Of a stretch of 12,171 nucleotides of DNA, positions 1 to 5,639 are shown piece after piece. The stretch lies in NCBI GenBank assembly GCA_937928195.1, contig CALEYZ010000011.1, positions 1 through 12,171 of the forward strand, read 5' to 3'. Every line of letters starts with the position of its first letter. Position 1 is the first letter of the stretch. The stretch is from an uncultured Limnohabitans sp. (GTDB taxonomy: Bacteria > Pseudomonadota > Gammaproteobacteria > Burkholderiales > Burkholderiaceae_C). Position numbers and translations under genes: made by a program. The notes below the pieces were generated by a model, which saw nothing but the letters and a program-made list of their open reading frames with translations, searched no databases and was not told where the DNA came from.

Positions 1-380
1 GCTTTCCAGAGTCGGAGTTTTTTCATCCCGAGCGCCACATGGGCACGGTGATGTGTCACCAAGCGCACAAGGCCGATGCCAACCCGTTGGCCGCAGTGGG
101 TTTGAAAGACACCACCGCCCATGTGAATTTCACAGGCATCGCTTTGGCTGGCCAAGATGCAGGCCTGAACGTGCTGGGTTACACCAGCCAAGCACGCTTC
201 TTGTTGAATTTGGGCTTGGCCGAACGCATGGCGGCTTCGCCATTGGCCGAGCGAGCGCAAGCCATGAAACTGATCAGCGAGCACGAGATGGGTGAGTTGT
301 TCAAGGTAGTGGGCTTTGCCACGCATGACCATTGGCAGGCACAGGGCTTTGTGGCCGGTGACCGAAGCCATCGCCTCTGA
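1..380 (+). CDS. SAM-dependent methyltransferase, MidA/NDUFAF7 family (3' end only)
   Basis: This is the C-terminal part of a gene that begins before the window; the first complete codon is at position 3, giving 125 residues to the TGA at 378-380. The segment FFHPER, then GTVMCHQAHKADANPL, GLKDTTAHVNF and LNVLGYTSQARFLLNLGL matches the C-terminal half of the DUF185/Methyltransf_28 family (COG1565). In that family, phrases of the type 'GTLMCH', 'DITAHVDF' and 'GYTSQARFLL' are conserved. The eukaryotic member NDUFAF7 methylates an arginine of a complex I subunit; the role of bacterial members is poorly defined. The SAM-binding N-terminal domain lies outside the window, so its integrity cannot be judged. 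The ATG at 39 is internal and not the start. The DUF2905 gene follows 14 nt downstream on the same strand, so the two may be co-transcribed. Confidence 0.85.
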   Translation, partial: FPESEFFHPERHMGTVMCHQAHKADANPLAAVGLKDTTAHVNFTGIALAGQDAGLNVLGYTSQARFLLNLGLAERMAASPLAERAQAMKLISEHEMGELFKVVGFATHDHWQAQGFVAGDRSHRL

Positions 381-394
381 GTCAGAACGCCTTT

Positions 395-589
395 ATGCTG
401 CGCTGGCTTCTCGTGACGTTTTTGGCCTTGCTGTTGATCAGCTGGGTGCGGCCTTGGATGGAAAAGATGGGGCTGGGCAAGTTGCCTGGTGATTTGCATT
501 TCAAATTGTTTGGCCGGGAATGGTTCATTCCGCTCGCAAGTACCTTGTTGTTCAGCTTTGTTTTAAGCCTCATTGCGAAGTTGTTATGA
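395..589 (+). CDS. DUF2905 small membrane protein
   Basis: This 64-residue protein has two hydrophobic segments, at about residues 3-18 and 46-62. A short polar stretch (KMGLGKLPGDLHFKLFGREW) connects them. The 'LPGD' followed by a short strand-like stretch and a second helix is the pattern of the DUF2905 family of small two-helix inner-membrane proteins of unknown function. Length is normal for the family. No strong Shine-Dalgarno sequence precedes the ATG. It lies 14 nt after the methyltransferase gene on the same strand. An AT-rich dyad begins at its stop codon, suggesting the transcription unit ends or a new one begins there. The family assignment is from recalled pattern; no function is proposed. 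Confidence 0.82.
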   Translation: MLRWLLVTFLALLLISWVRPWMEKMGLGKLPGDLHFKLFGREWFIPLASTLLFSFVLSLIAKLL

Positions 590-606
590 AAAACAAGACT
601 TGTTTT
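590..606 (+). promoter_or_regulatory. AT-rich 8-bp dyad after the DUF2905 gene
   Basis: AAAACAAG (590-597) and CTTGTTTT (599-606) are perfect inverted repeats around one central A. As RNA it could fold as a 7-bp A/U-rich stem with a GAC loop and a U-rich 3' side, a weak terminator for the upstream gene. As DNA it could be a regulator-binding dyad or an AT-rich UP-like element just upstream of the possible promoter at 617-625. The dyad is seen directly; the role is undecided. Confidence 0.35.
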
Positions 607-625
607 AAAACATTTGTGTTACAGT
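600..625 (+). promoter_or_regulatory. Candidate extended -10 promoter for the leader/small-ORF/infA unit
   Basis: TG-T-TACAGT (617-625) fits an extended -10 element (TGn followed by a 4/6 match to TATAAT), preceded by AT-rich DNA. The TTGTTT at 600-605 is only 14 nt from the hexamer, too close for a normal -35, so this would have to work as an extended -10 promoter. Transcription would begin near 632, just before the first hairpin at 643, giving a leader of about 300 nt. A competing possibility is TTGTTA (581-586), 17 nt, TTTAAA (604-609). Both are motif-level guesses. Confidence 0.3.
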
Positions 626-631
626 CCGGGT

Positions 632-934
632 TCGTTGTCTATCTCTGACGTCAAATCAGAGTTCACAGCGACAAGCGCGGTCCCTGCAAATTGCTTCATT
701 TCTCGTATGAAGACCCATGCAGAAGAGCGGCGCACCCCCAAGCACGGGTGGGTTTGATTTCACGCTTCCCCCTTTTTTCATGTGCCCCAACAGGGCATTC
801 ACCAGACCAATACCAACTCACCTTGCCCACAAGACGGCACTGAAGGGGTGATCTGGACGCATTGGCAAGGCTTTCAAGCCATTTTCATGCGCCCGATGTG
901 TTGCGCTGTACACACCAATTTTTTAGCTTATTAG
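632..934 (+). ncRNA. Candidate structured leader or small RNA upstream of the 935 ORF and infA
   Basis: This stretch has no ORF of credible length but many short inverted repeats in succession. They are CTCTGA/TCAGAG (643-648/656-661, 7-nt loop), CTTCAT/ATGAAG (694-699/707-712, 7-nt loop), CACCC/GGGTG (733-737/746-750) and TGCCC/GGGCA (783-787/793-797, 5-nt loop). A nested pair follows, CCAGA/TCTGG (802-806/852-856) enclosing TCACC/GGTGA (818-822/847-851). Last is CGCATTGGC (858-866), pairing with GCCA (878-881) and ATGCG (887-891) across a 5-nt bulge. Such density suggests a folded RNA. A long 5' leader before an IF-1 gene fits a cold-shock-type mRNA, but an independent small RNA is also possible. 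I do not recognise it as 6S, SRP or tmRNA. Pairings were found by eye; no folding energy was computed. Confidence 0.35.
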
Positions 935-1180
935 ATGATTCATACGATTACTTTTGAAAATACCCCCGTCACCGTGGGAAAATACCGCATCGCCGCTTGT
1001 CCGCGCGCGCTGCCCTGTGGTCGCTTTGCGGCCCAGGTGTCAGTGGCCAGTGGACGCGGCAGTGCCAGTACCGACCGGGTGATGTGTTTTACCAATGACT
1101 TCGCCACCCGCGATGCTGCTGCCAACTTTTCGTTGGCACAAGGTTTGGACTGGGTACGCGCCACCACGCAAGCCCACTGA
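935..1180 (+). CDS. Small protein of unknown function, upstream of infA
   Basis: This 81-residue soluble protein has no signal peptide or membrane segment. A mixed strand-like N-terminal half (HTITFENTPVTVGKYRIA) is followed by GRFAAQVSVASGRGSASTDR, then FATRDAAANFSLAQGLDWV, which looks like a C-terminal helix. I recall similar small hypothetical proteins in Burkholderiales but know no function or family name. The stop TAG at 932-934 directly precedes the ATG, so this is the most upstream start in frame, and there is no clear Shine-Dalgarno sequence. infA begins 27 nt after the stop on the same strand, so the two probably share a transcript. Codon use looks like the neighbours. The compositional coherence and operon position support a real gene. 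Confidence 0.7.
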   Translation: MIHTITFENTPVTVGKYRIAACPRALPCGRFAAQVSVASGRGSASTDRVMCFTNDFATRDAAANFSLAQGLDWVRATTQAH

Positions 1181-1197
1181 ACCCCCGAGAGAACCTG

Positions 1198-1203
1198 AAA
1201 GGA
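1198..1203 (+). promoter_or_regulatory. Ribosome binding site of infA
   Basis: AAAGGA lies 4 nt before the ATG at 1208, a clear Shine-Dalgarno sequence. It contrasts with the small ORF upstream and several other genes in the window that have none, and it fixes the infA start. Confidence 0.75.
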
Positions 1204-1207
1204 AAAA

Positions 1208-1474
1208 ATGGCGAAAGAAGATTTGATCGAACAGATGGGCGTTGTGAACGAGGTTTTACCTGACACACGTTTTCGTGTGACCTTGGACAACGGTCACCAG
1301 TTGATCGCTTACTCAGCAGGCAAGATGCGCAAGAACCACATTCGCATTTTGGCGGGCGACCGCGTCACGCTGGAATTGTCACCTTACGACCTGACCAAAG
1401 GCCGTATCAGTTTCCGTCATTTGGCAGGCCGTCCACCGGCAGCGCCTCGCACGCATCGCACACCTTCACGTTAA
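1208..1474 (+). CDS. infA: Translation initiation factor IF-1
   Basis: This is an S1/OB-fold protein that binds the 30S A site and assists IF-2 and IF-3 in forming the initiation complex. The sequence MAKEDLIEQMG, LPDTRFRVTLDNGH, GKMRKNHIRILAGDRV and ELSPYDLTKGRISFR covers the whole family, with the conserved GKMRK and YDLTKGRI motifs. The core ends near residue 71. A further 17 residues (LAGRPPAAPRTHRTPSR) form a Pro/Arg-rich tail absent from the 72-residue E. coli protein. Burkholderiales commonly have a second infA outside the ribosomal-protein operon, and this one, without ribosomal-protein neighbours, is probably that copy. It is preceded by a small ORF and a structured region, which may mean temperature or growth-rate control; that is inference. 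Confidence 0.95.
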   Translation: MAKEDLIEQMGVVNEVLPDTRFRVTLDNGHQLIAYSAGKMRKNHIRILAGDRVTLELSPYDLTKGRISFRHLAGRPPAAPRTHRTPSR

Positions 1475-1486
1475 TTGAACGTGTGC
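1458..1486. terminator. Hairpin between convergent infA and cca
   Basis: GCACAC (1458-1463) pairs with GTGTGC (1481-1486), and TTCA (1465-1468) with TGAA (1476-1479), around one C-C mismatch and a 7-nt loop (CGTTAAT). The infA stop codon TAA lies in the loop. The position, in the 26-bp gap between two converging genes, fits a terminator, but neither strand has a proper T-run after the stem. Confidence 0.4.
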
Positions 1487-1500
1487 TGTGAGTTGAGTGC

Positions 1501-2796
1501 CTAGACCTTCAGCTGGTCAATAGCACTCACTCTGGCATGATGTATTTTTTCGCCAACTGCAGGGCCCGAGAGGCCCTGTTTTTGCGCCTCAGCCGCAATC
1601 TCGGCGGTGGTCACAGACAATGCCGCTTGCAACACTTTTTGCAAACGGGCTGTAGGTGCATACGCTGCGTTTTCAAATCCAAGTCTGCCGCGGGCATCGC
1701 ACTCGCACGCCAACAAAATGTCGGGCCAGCGCTCAGGTTTGCGAATGGCGTCGCAGCGTTCTAGCAAACGCATCAAGGCTGCGGCATTCAAGTCTTGGCT
1801 GCGGTGAATGTTGCCGTGTTCACGTGCCACCACATCCGACAACTCTTTGCATTCCACCGGAATGCGCAATCTTGCGCAGACTTGCTGGAGCAATTTGGCG
1901 CTGCGCTGCTCATGGCCAATGTGACGCGGCCATTCGTGCTGCGGCGTGGTGCCTTTGCCTAAATCGTGCAGCAGGCAAGCCACGCGAACCGGCAAGGATG
2001 CGTTCAAGTGCGCACTCATGTCTAGCACCATCATGAGGTGCACACCTGTGTCGATTTCAGGATGGTGTTCGGCGCGTTGTGGCACACCCCACAAGGCGTT
2101 GACTTCGGGCAGCAAAACTTTGAGCGCACCGCAGGCTCTGAGTACGTCGAACATTCGCGAGGGTTTGGACGTCATCAGTCCTTTGGCCATCTCTTGCCAC
2201 ACCCGTTCCGGCACCAAGTGCTCGACCTCGCCTGCTTGCACCATGTCCTGCATGAGTTGCATGGTTTCGGGAGCAACGCTGAAGTCTGAGAAGCGTGCAG
2301 CAAATCGCGCCAGTCGCAGGATACGCACTGGATCTTCGCGAAAAGCGCTGGTGACATGTCGCAGCGTTTTGGATTGCAGATCTTGCCAGCCGTGATAGGG
2401 GTCGATGCCGTGTGCAGCAAAGACTTGTTCAAAGGCTTGCTTGTCGCGATCGGCGTGGGTTTGAGCGAGCAGACCTGAGTGCGCTTCAGGCAGAGCCATG
2501 GCGTTGATGGTGAGGTCACGTCGTGCCAGATCTTCTACAAGGCTGACATCGGGTGAAGCATGCACCACAAAGCCTTTGTAGCCGGGTGCTGTTTTGCGCT
2601 CGGTACGCGCCAGTGCATATTCTTCACGCGAGCCAGGATGCAAAAACACAGGGAAATCTTTGCCCACCGTTTGATAACCGCGCTGCGTCATTTCCTCGGG
2701 CGTAGCACCTACCACCACCCAGTCTTTGTCTTTGACAGGTTGGTGAAGCAAGGCGTCGCGGATGGCGCCGCCTACACTGAAAATTTGCATCGTCAT
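1501..2796 (-). CDS. cca: Multifunctional CCA tRNA nucleotidyltransferase/phosphohydrolase
   Basis: This enzyme adds or repairs the 3'-CCA of tRNAs from CTP and ATP without a template. The class II nucleotidyltransferase head shows GGAIRD (residues 9-14), the metal-binding DKD (23-25) in VKDKDWVVVG, and RRDLTINAMA (92-101). The neck region holds HVTSAFREDPVRILRLARFAAR. The C-terminal HD domain has HHPEIDTGVH (244-253) and HDLGKG (277-282), giving the phosphatase/phosphodiesterase type known from E. coli. I place the start at 2796 (MTMQIFSV, 431 aa) because GAGG lies 5 nt before it; an in-frame ATG at 2817 has no such site, and the ATG at 2790 is also possible. Relative to E. coli Cca, about 25 residues are inserted before 'IDPYHGWQDLQ' (roughly residues 106-130). 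It is the last gene of a minus-strand run, 36 nt after the GST gene. Confidence 0.95.
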   Translation of the reverse strand: MTMQIFSVGGAIRDALLHQPVKDKDWVVVGATPEEMTQRGYQTVGKDFPVFLHPGSREEYALARTERKTAPGYKGFVVHASPDVSLVEDLARRDLTINAMALPEAHSGLLAQTHADRDKQAFEQVFAAHGIDPYHGWQDLQSKTLRHVTSAFREDPVRILRLARFAARFSDFSVAPETMQLMQDMVQAGEVEHLVPERVWQEMAKGLMTSKPSRMFDVLRACGALKVLLPEVNALWGVPQRAEHHPEIDTGVHLMMVLDMSAHLNASLPVRVACLLHDLGKGTTPQHEWPRHIGHEQRSAKLLQQVCARLRIPVECKELSDVVAREHGNIHRSQDLNAAALMRLLERCDAIRKPERWPDILLACECDARGRLGFENAAYAPTARLQKVLQAALSVTTAEIAAEAQKQGLSGPAVGEKIHHARVSAIDQLKV

Positions 2797-2801
2797 GGAC
2801 G

Positions 2802-2805
2802 CCTC
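2802..2805 (-). promoter_or_regulatory. Ribosome binding site of cca, favouring the 2796 start
   Basis: Minus-strand GAGG ends 5 nt before the ATG at 2796-2794. The upstream in-frame ATG at 2817 is preceded by CCACCTTTTCA, which has no Shine-Dalgarno character. E. coli Cca begins at the residue matching M10 of the longer frame, which also argues against the 2817 start. Confidence 0.55.
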
Positions 2806-2832
2806 AACGCCATTCATTGAAAAGGTGGACCA

Positions 2833-3513
2833 TCAAGGCTTGGTGCGGAAAGGCTCTTCAAAATCAATGAAGTCTTTTTCGGCCAAGGCATCGTCGATCC
2901 AGGCTTTAACGCCCGGCAATGCGCACAAGCGCGCCATGTAGGCCTGCGTTTCTGCAGAGACCGGCAGGGCATAGGTTTTGATGCGCATCACCACAGGGGC
3001 AAAGTAAGCATCGGCGATGCTGAATTCGCCAAACAGCATGGGCCCTTGGTGTTCTTTGAGCAATGCACAGAACAAACTGTCGATGCGTTTCAGGTCATTG
3101 CGCAAAGCCTCTTTGTCGCGCAGGGCCAGCGCGCCAACTTCAGGCAAGTAAGCGTCAATGTTCATGGGACATGCACTGCGAATGCCCATGAAACCGCTGT
3201 GCATTTCAGCGCAGATACTGCGGGCGCGCGCACGGCTGGCGACATCGGTTGGCCAGAGTTTTTTCTCGGGGAATTTTTCGGCCATGTATTCGGCAATGGC
3301 CAAGGTGTCCCACACGGCCAAGTCGCCGTCGAGCAGCACAGGTACTTTGCCAACAGGGTTGATGTCTTTCAAGCCTTGCTTGAATTTGGACTGCGCATCA
3401 AAGCCATCAAAGCGCAGCATCACTTCTTCAAAGGCGATGCCGGCTTGCTTGAGCAAGACCCAGGGCCGCATGGACCACGAGGAATAATTTTTGTTGGCGA
3501 TGTAGAGTTTCAT
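2833..3513 (-). CDS. Glutathione S-transferase family protein
   Basis: This 226-residue protein has the cytosolic GST layout. The N-terminal thioredoxin-like domain (about 1-80) begins MKLYIANKNYSSWSMRPW, the pattern of the GST_N_4-type subfamily, with Ser11/Ser12 as candidate glutathione-activating residues. NPVGKVPVL (52-60) carries the cis-proline and WDTLAIAEY (68-76) is the glutathione gamma-glutamyl contact region. The all-helical C-terminal domain includes FGEFSIADAYFAPVV, the N-capping box region. The substrate is unknown; conjugation or glutathione-dependent reduction of electrophiles is the family role. The start is supported by AAGGGA 5 nt upstream. The ATG overlaps the stop of the epimerase gene (ATGA, 3510-3513), so translation is probably coupled. 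Confidence 0.92.
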   Translation of the reverse strand: MKLYIANKNYSSWSMRPWVLLKQAGIAFEEVMLRFDGFDAQSKFKQGLKDINPVGKVPVLLDGDLAVWDTLAIAEYMAEKFPEKKLWPTDVASRARARSICAEMHSGFMGIRSACPMNIDAYLPEVGALALRDKEALRNDLKRIDSLFCALLKEHQGPMLFGEFSIADAYFAPVVMRIKTYALPVSAETQAYMARLCALPGVKAWIDDALAEKDFIDFEEPFRTKP

Positions 3514-4475
3514 GGACGTCCCTTGGCGCGAAAAACATCCAGTTTAGTGCAAGCGCCTTGGTGGCCCAGATAGCTTGGGGCAATGCTGCTGACACTGCTG
3601 GCTTGAATGGCCAGATCCTTCAGGCCCAAGGCTTTGCCCGAGGCAATGTTGTCAACCTGCATCGAGCGCAGATTGTCGCGGCTCATGAGGGGTTGGCCGG
3701 GTGCCAACTCCATCAGGAAGGCTTGTAGCCAGGCCACAGCATTTGGAATGCCAAAGACCCAGCGGCCTTTGCCGCCGCGCACGCCAGCCCATTGGCCTGC
3801 TTTTTGAACCAATTCTTTCAGGCTCCAAATGTCAGGGCCGCAAATTTCATAGGTTTGGCCAATTGTGCGGGTGTCCATCACGCACCTTGCCACGGCCGAT
3901 GCCACATCTTCCACCCACACCGCTTGAAACCGCGTGGCGGCCCCGGCCAATGGCACCACGGGCGCGAGTTGTTGCAACTGCGCGAACAGGTTCAGAAACT
4001 TGTCATCGGTGCCAAAGATCACACTGGGTTGCAGAATGCTCAAGTTCAAACCGGCTTGTTTTAAAACCGCTTCACCTTGGGCTTTGCTGCGCTGGTAAAG
4101 CGAGGGGCCATCGAGGCTTGCGCCCAGTGCACTGATGTGAATGAGTCGGGTGAGGCCGCTTGCATGGCAGGCTTGTGCAATGACTTGCGGCAGTTGCACA
4201 TGTGCTTTGTGAAACGCCGCCTCTGTGCCATGCAAGATGGCAATCAGATTGATCACCACATCGTGGTGCGCCATGCACTGCGCTAAAAAATCACCGTTGT
4301 AAACATCGCCCTCTAGCACTCGCACCCGCGGCAAATTTTGAATGGCCGCAGCTTGTGAGGCGCGGCGGGTGATGACGGTCATGCTGCACCCTAAGCGGGT
4401 GAGTTTTTCACAAACATGGCGGCCCACAAAGCCTGTGCCGCCCAAGATGAGCACACGCTTGGCGGCGTGGTTCAT
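3510..4475 (-). CDS. NDUFA9-like NAD(P)-dependent epimerase/dehydratase (atypical SDR)
   Basis: This is a 321-residue extended/atypical short-chain dehydrogenase fold. The dinucleotide-binding GGTGFVG is at 12-18 after a beta strand (RVLIL). HISALGA (113-119) and YQRSK (Y127, K131) supply the SDR-like Ser-Tyr-Lys set, and LQPSVIFGTDDKFLN follows. This order matches bacterial homologues of the complex I subunit NDUFA9 ('complex I NDUFA9 subunit family'). The reaction is unknown; in mitochondria the homologue is structural and binds NADPH. No complex I genes are in the window, although the MidA/NDUFAF7-like fragment at position 1 is another complex-I-associated family, which may be coincidence. 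AAGG lies 6 nt before the ATG, inside the peptidase gene. ATGA overlaps on both sides (4472-4475 and 3510-3513) place it mid-operon. Confidence 0.9.
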   Translation of the reverse strand: MNHAAKRVLILGGTGFVGRHVCEKLTRLGCSMTVITRRASQAAAIQNLPRVRVLEGDVYNGDFLAQCMAHHDVVINLIAILHGTEAAFHKAHVQLPQVIAQACHASGLTRLIHISALGASLDGPSLYQRSKAQGEAVLKQAGLNLSILQPSVIFGTDDKFLNLFAQLQQLAPVVPLAGAATRFQAVWVEDVASAVARCVMDTRTIGQTYEICGPDIWSLKELVQKAGQWAGVRGGKGRWVFGIPNAVAWLQAFLMELAPGQPLMSRDNLRSMQVDNIASGKALGLKDLAIQASSVSSIAPSYLGHQGACTKLDVFRAKGRP

Positions 4476-5554
4476 TGCAGGCCTTGAACAGCTTGGAACA
4501 TGGCTTCGCGCGCTTGCAGGATGATTTGTTCACGCCATGCATCGGTGTCGGTGTAGAACGCATTGAAGATTTGAGCTTTGATGCTTTTCTTCAAGTCTTC
4601 TGAAGCTTCTGGGTGAATGTGCAACCAGTGGTCGGCACGGAGGGCCAAGAGCATGTCGTTCATGGGCAAGGTGCCGTATTCCAACGCAATGCCGGTGTAC
4701 TCGGCTTGTGGGCACTCGTCTTGCACCGACATCCACATCAGTCCTGTGAGGAAGGCCGAGCTTGAGCTGCCGTCGTAAATCGAGGTGATACCCTGGCCCC
4801 ACCATTGGCGCGCGCGTGCAATCGCGTTGGCATCGTTGGCGCCTGCATAGATGCGTTCGCCCACACCACTGGGGCCAAGGCCTGTGTGCAAATCAATCCA
4901 TGCAAATTTTTGGGCCTTGCCAGCTTGCTGGCGCAAGACTTTGCGAATGGTTTGGTTGCTCCATGTGGGCGCTTGACCGCCAAAAAACAAGCCTTTGGGA
5001 TCATGGTGCTGACCTTGTGACACCGCGGCCTGAAGTTTGGGCATGCCGTTCGCTGCAATGTATTGCATCGTCGCTTGTTGGTTGACTTCGTTCGGGGGCC
5101 ATACATCGGGCAAGAGCAGGTGCTGCACTTCTTTGTAGGCGATGTTGTCGGGTAAGGGCTTGCTGAAGTCGTGGAAGTTGCGGTTCAGGTCGACGTTTTC
5201 TTGTGTAACACGGCGCACGTGCGAAAAGCCATGCGGGTTGAGCGCGTGGACATAGACCACCGCCACACCACTCTGCGCCACAGCCTTGTGCCATTCGGCA
5301 CTTTGCAGTGCATCAATTTGAACGCCGCTGCCGCAATAGCCTTCTACACCATGACAGGCGCTGCTGATCAGCAAAACGTGTTGGGCATCGGCCGGGCCTT
5401 CGCGCACCACGTCCATGGCCAGTTCCTCACCATCGCGTCCTTTTTCAGGATGAATGTGGGATTCAACTTGAAGTCCGGCTTGCTGCGCAGCGTTTAAAAA
5501 TTTTTGGCGCGCTTCGGCATAGCTTTTAGAAAATGAGGCGTGAATGTTTGTCAT
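4472..5554 (-). CDS. DUF2817 family, M14-like zinc metallopeptidase
   Basis: This 360-residue protein resembles a zinc carboxypeptidase of the M14 clan. SACHGVEGYCGS contains the H68-x2-E71 zinc pair. LNPHGF (105-110) and DLNRNF (122-127) match the Asn-Arg region that binds the substrate carboxylate. DLHTG (221-225) gives the third zinc ligand, His223, and LEYGT (291-295) gives the likely catalytic Glu292. These features suit DUF2817, whose substrates are mostly unknown. There is no signal peptide, so it should be cytoplasmic and could trim peptides or acyl-amino-acid amides. An M20 amidohydrolase gene lies upstream on the same strand, which supports a joint role in amide or peptide catabolism (inference). 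Its end overlaps the epimerase start by 4 nt. A weak GGA stretch precedes the ATG. Confidence 0.88.
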   Translation of the reverse strand: MTNIHASFSKSYAEARQKFLNAAQQAGLQVESHIHPEKGRDGEELAMDVVREGPADAQHVLLISSACHGVEGYCGSGVQIDALQSAEWHKAVAQSGVAVVYVHALNPHGFSHVRRVTQENVDLNRNFHDFSKPLPDNIAYKEVQHLLLPDVWPPNEVNQQATMQYIAANGMPKLQAAVSQGQHHDPKGLFFGGQAPTWSNQTIRKVLRQQAGKAQKFAWIDLHTGLGPSGVGERIYAGANDANAIARARQWWGQGITSIYDGSSSSAFLTGLMWMSVQDECPQAEYTGIALEYGTLPMNDMLLALRADHWLHIHPEASEDLKKSIKAQIFNAFYTDTDAWREQIILQAREAMFQAVQGLQ

Positions 5555-5570
5555 GAAAGGTCCAAATGAA

Positions 5571-5590
5571 TGAAGCCCCGAAGGGCTTCA
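5571..5590 (-). terminator. UUCG-capped hairpin between amidohydrolase and peptidase genes
   Basis: TGAAGCCC (5571-5578) and GGGCTTCA (5583-5590) form a perfect 8-bp stem around CGAA. On the minus strand, the coding direction here, the loop reads C-UUCG-G, an especially stable tetraloop. The sequence after the stem on that strand is ATTCATTTGGACCTTT, which is not a clean U-run. It may be a partial terminator, a pause or an mRNA-stability element inside the minus-strand run rather than a full stop. Confidence 0.5.
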
Positions 5591-5639
5591 AAAGTGAGAT
5601 CGAATCAATCGATCGGATGAAGCTGCACGCAGCTGAACA

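Noticed and set aside
780..851. 24-codon open frame beginning at the ATG at 780
   Set aside because: It is short, has no ribosome binding site or recognisable leader-peptide pattern, and the region is better explained by stem-forming sequence.
632..934. 6S RNA, SRP RNA or tmRNA in the non-coding region
   Set aside because: The GGAAGGAAGCAGCC-like SRP signature and tmRNA tRNA-like ends are absent, and no long 6S-type closing stem with a central bubble was found by eye.
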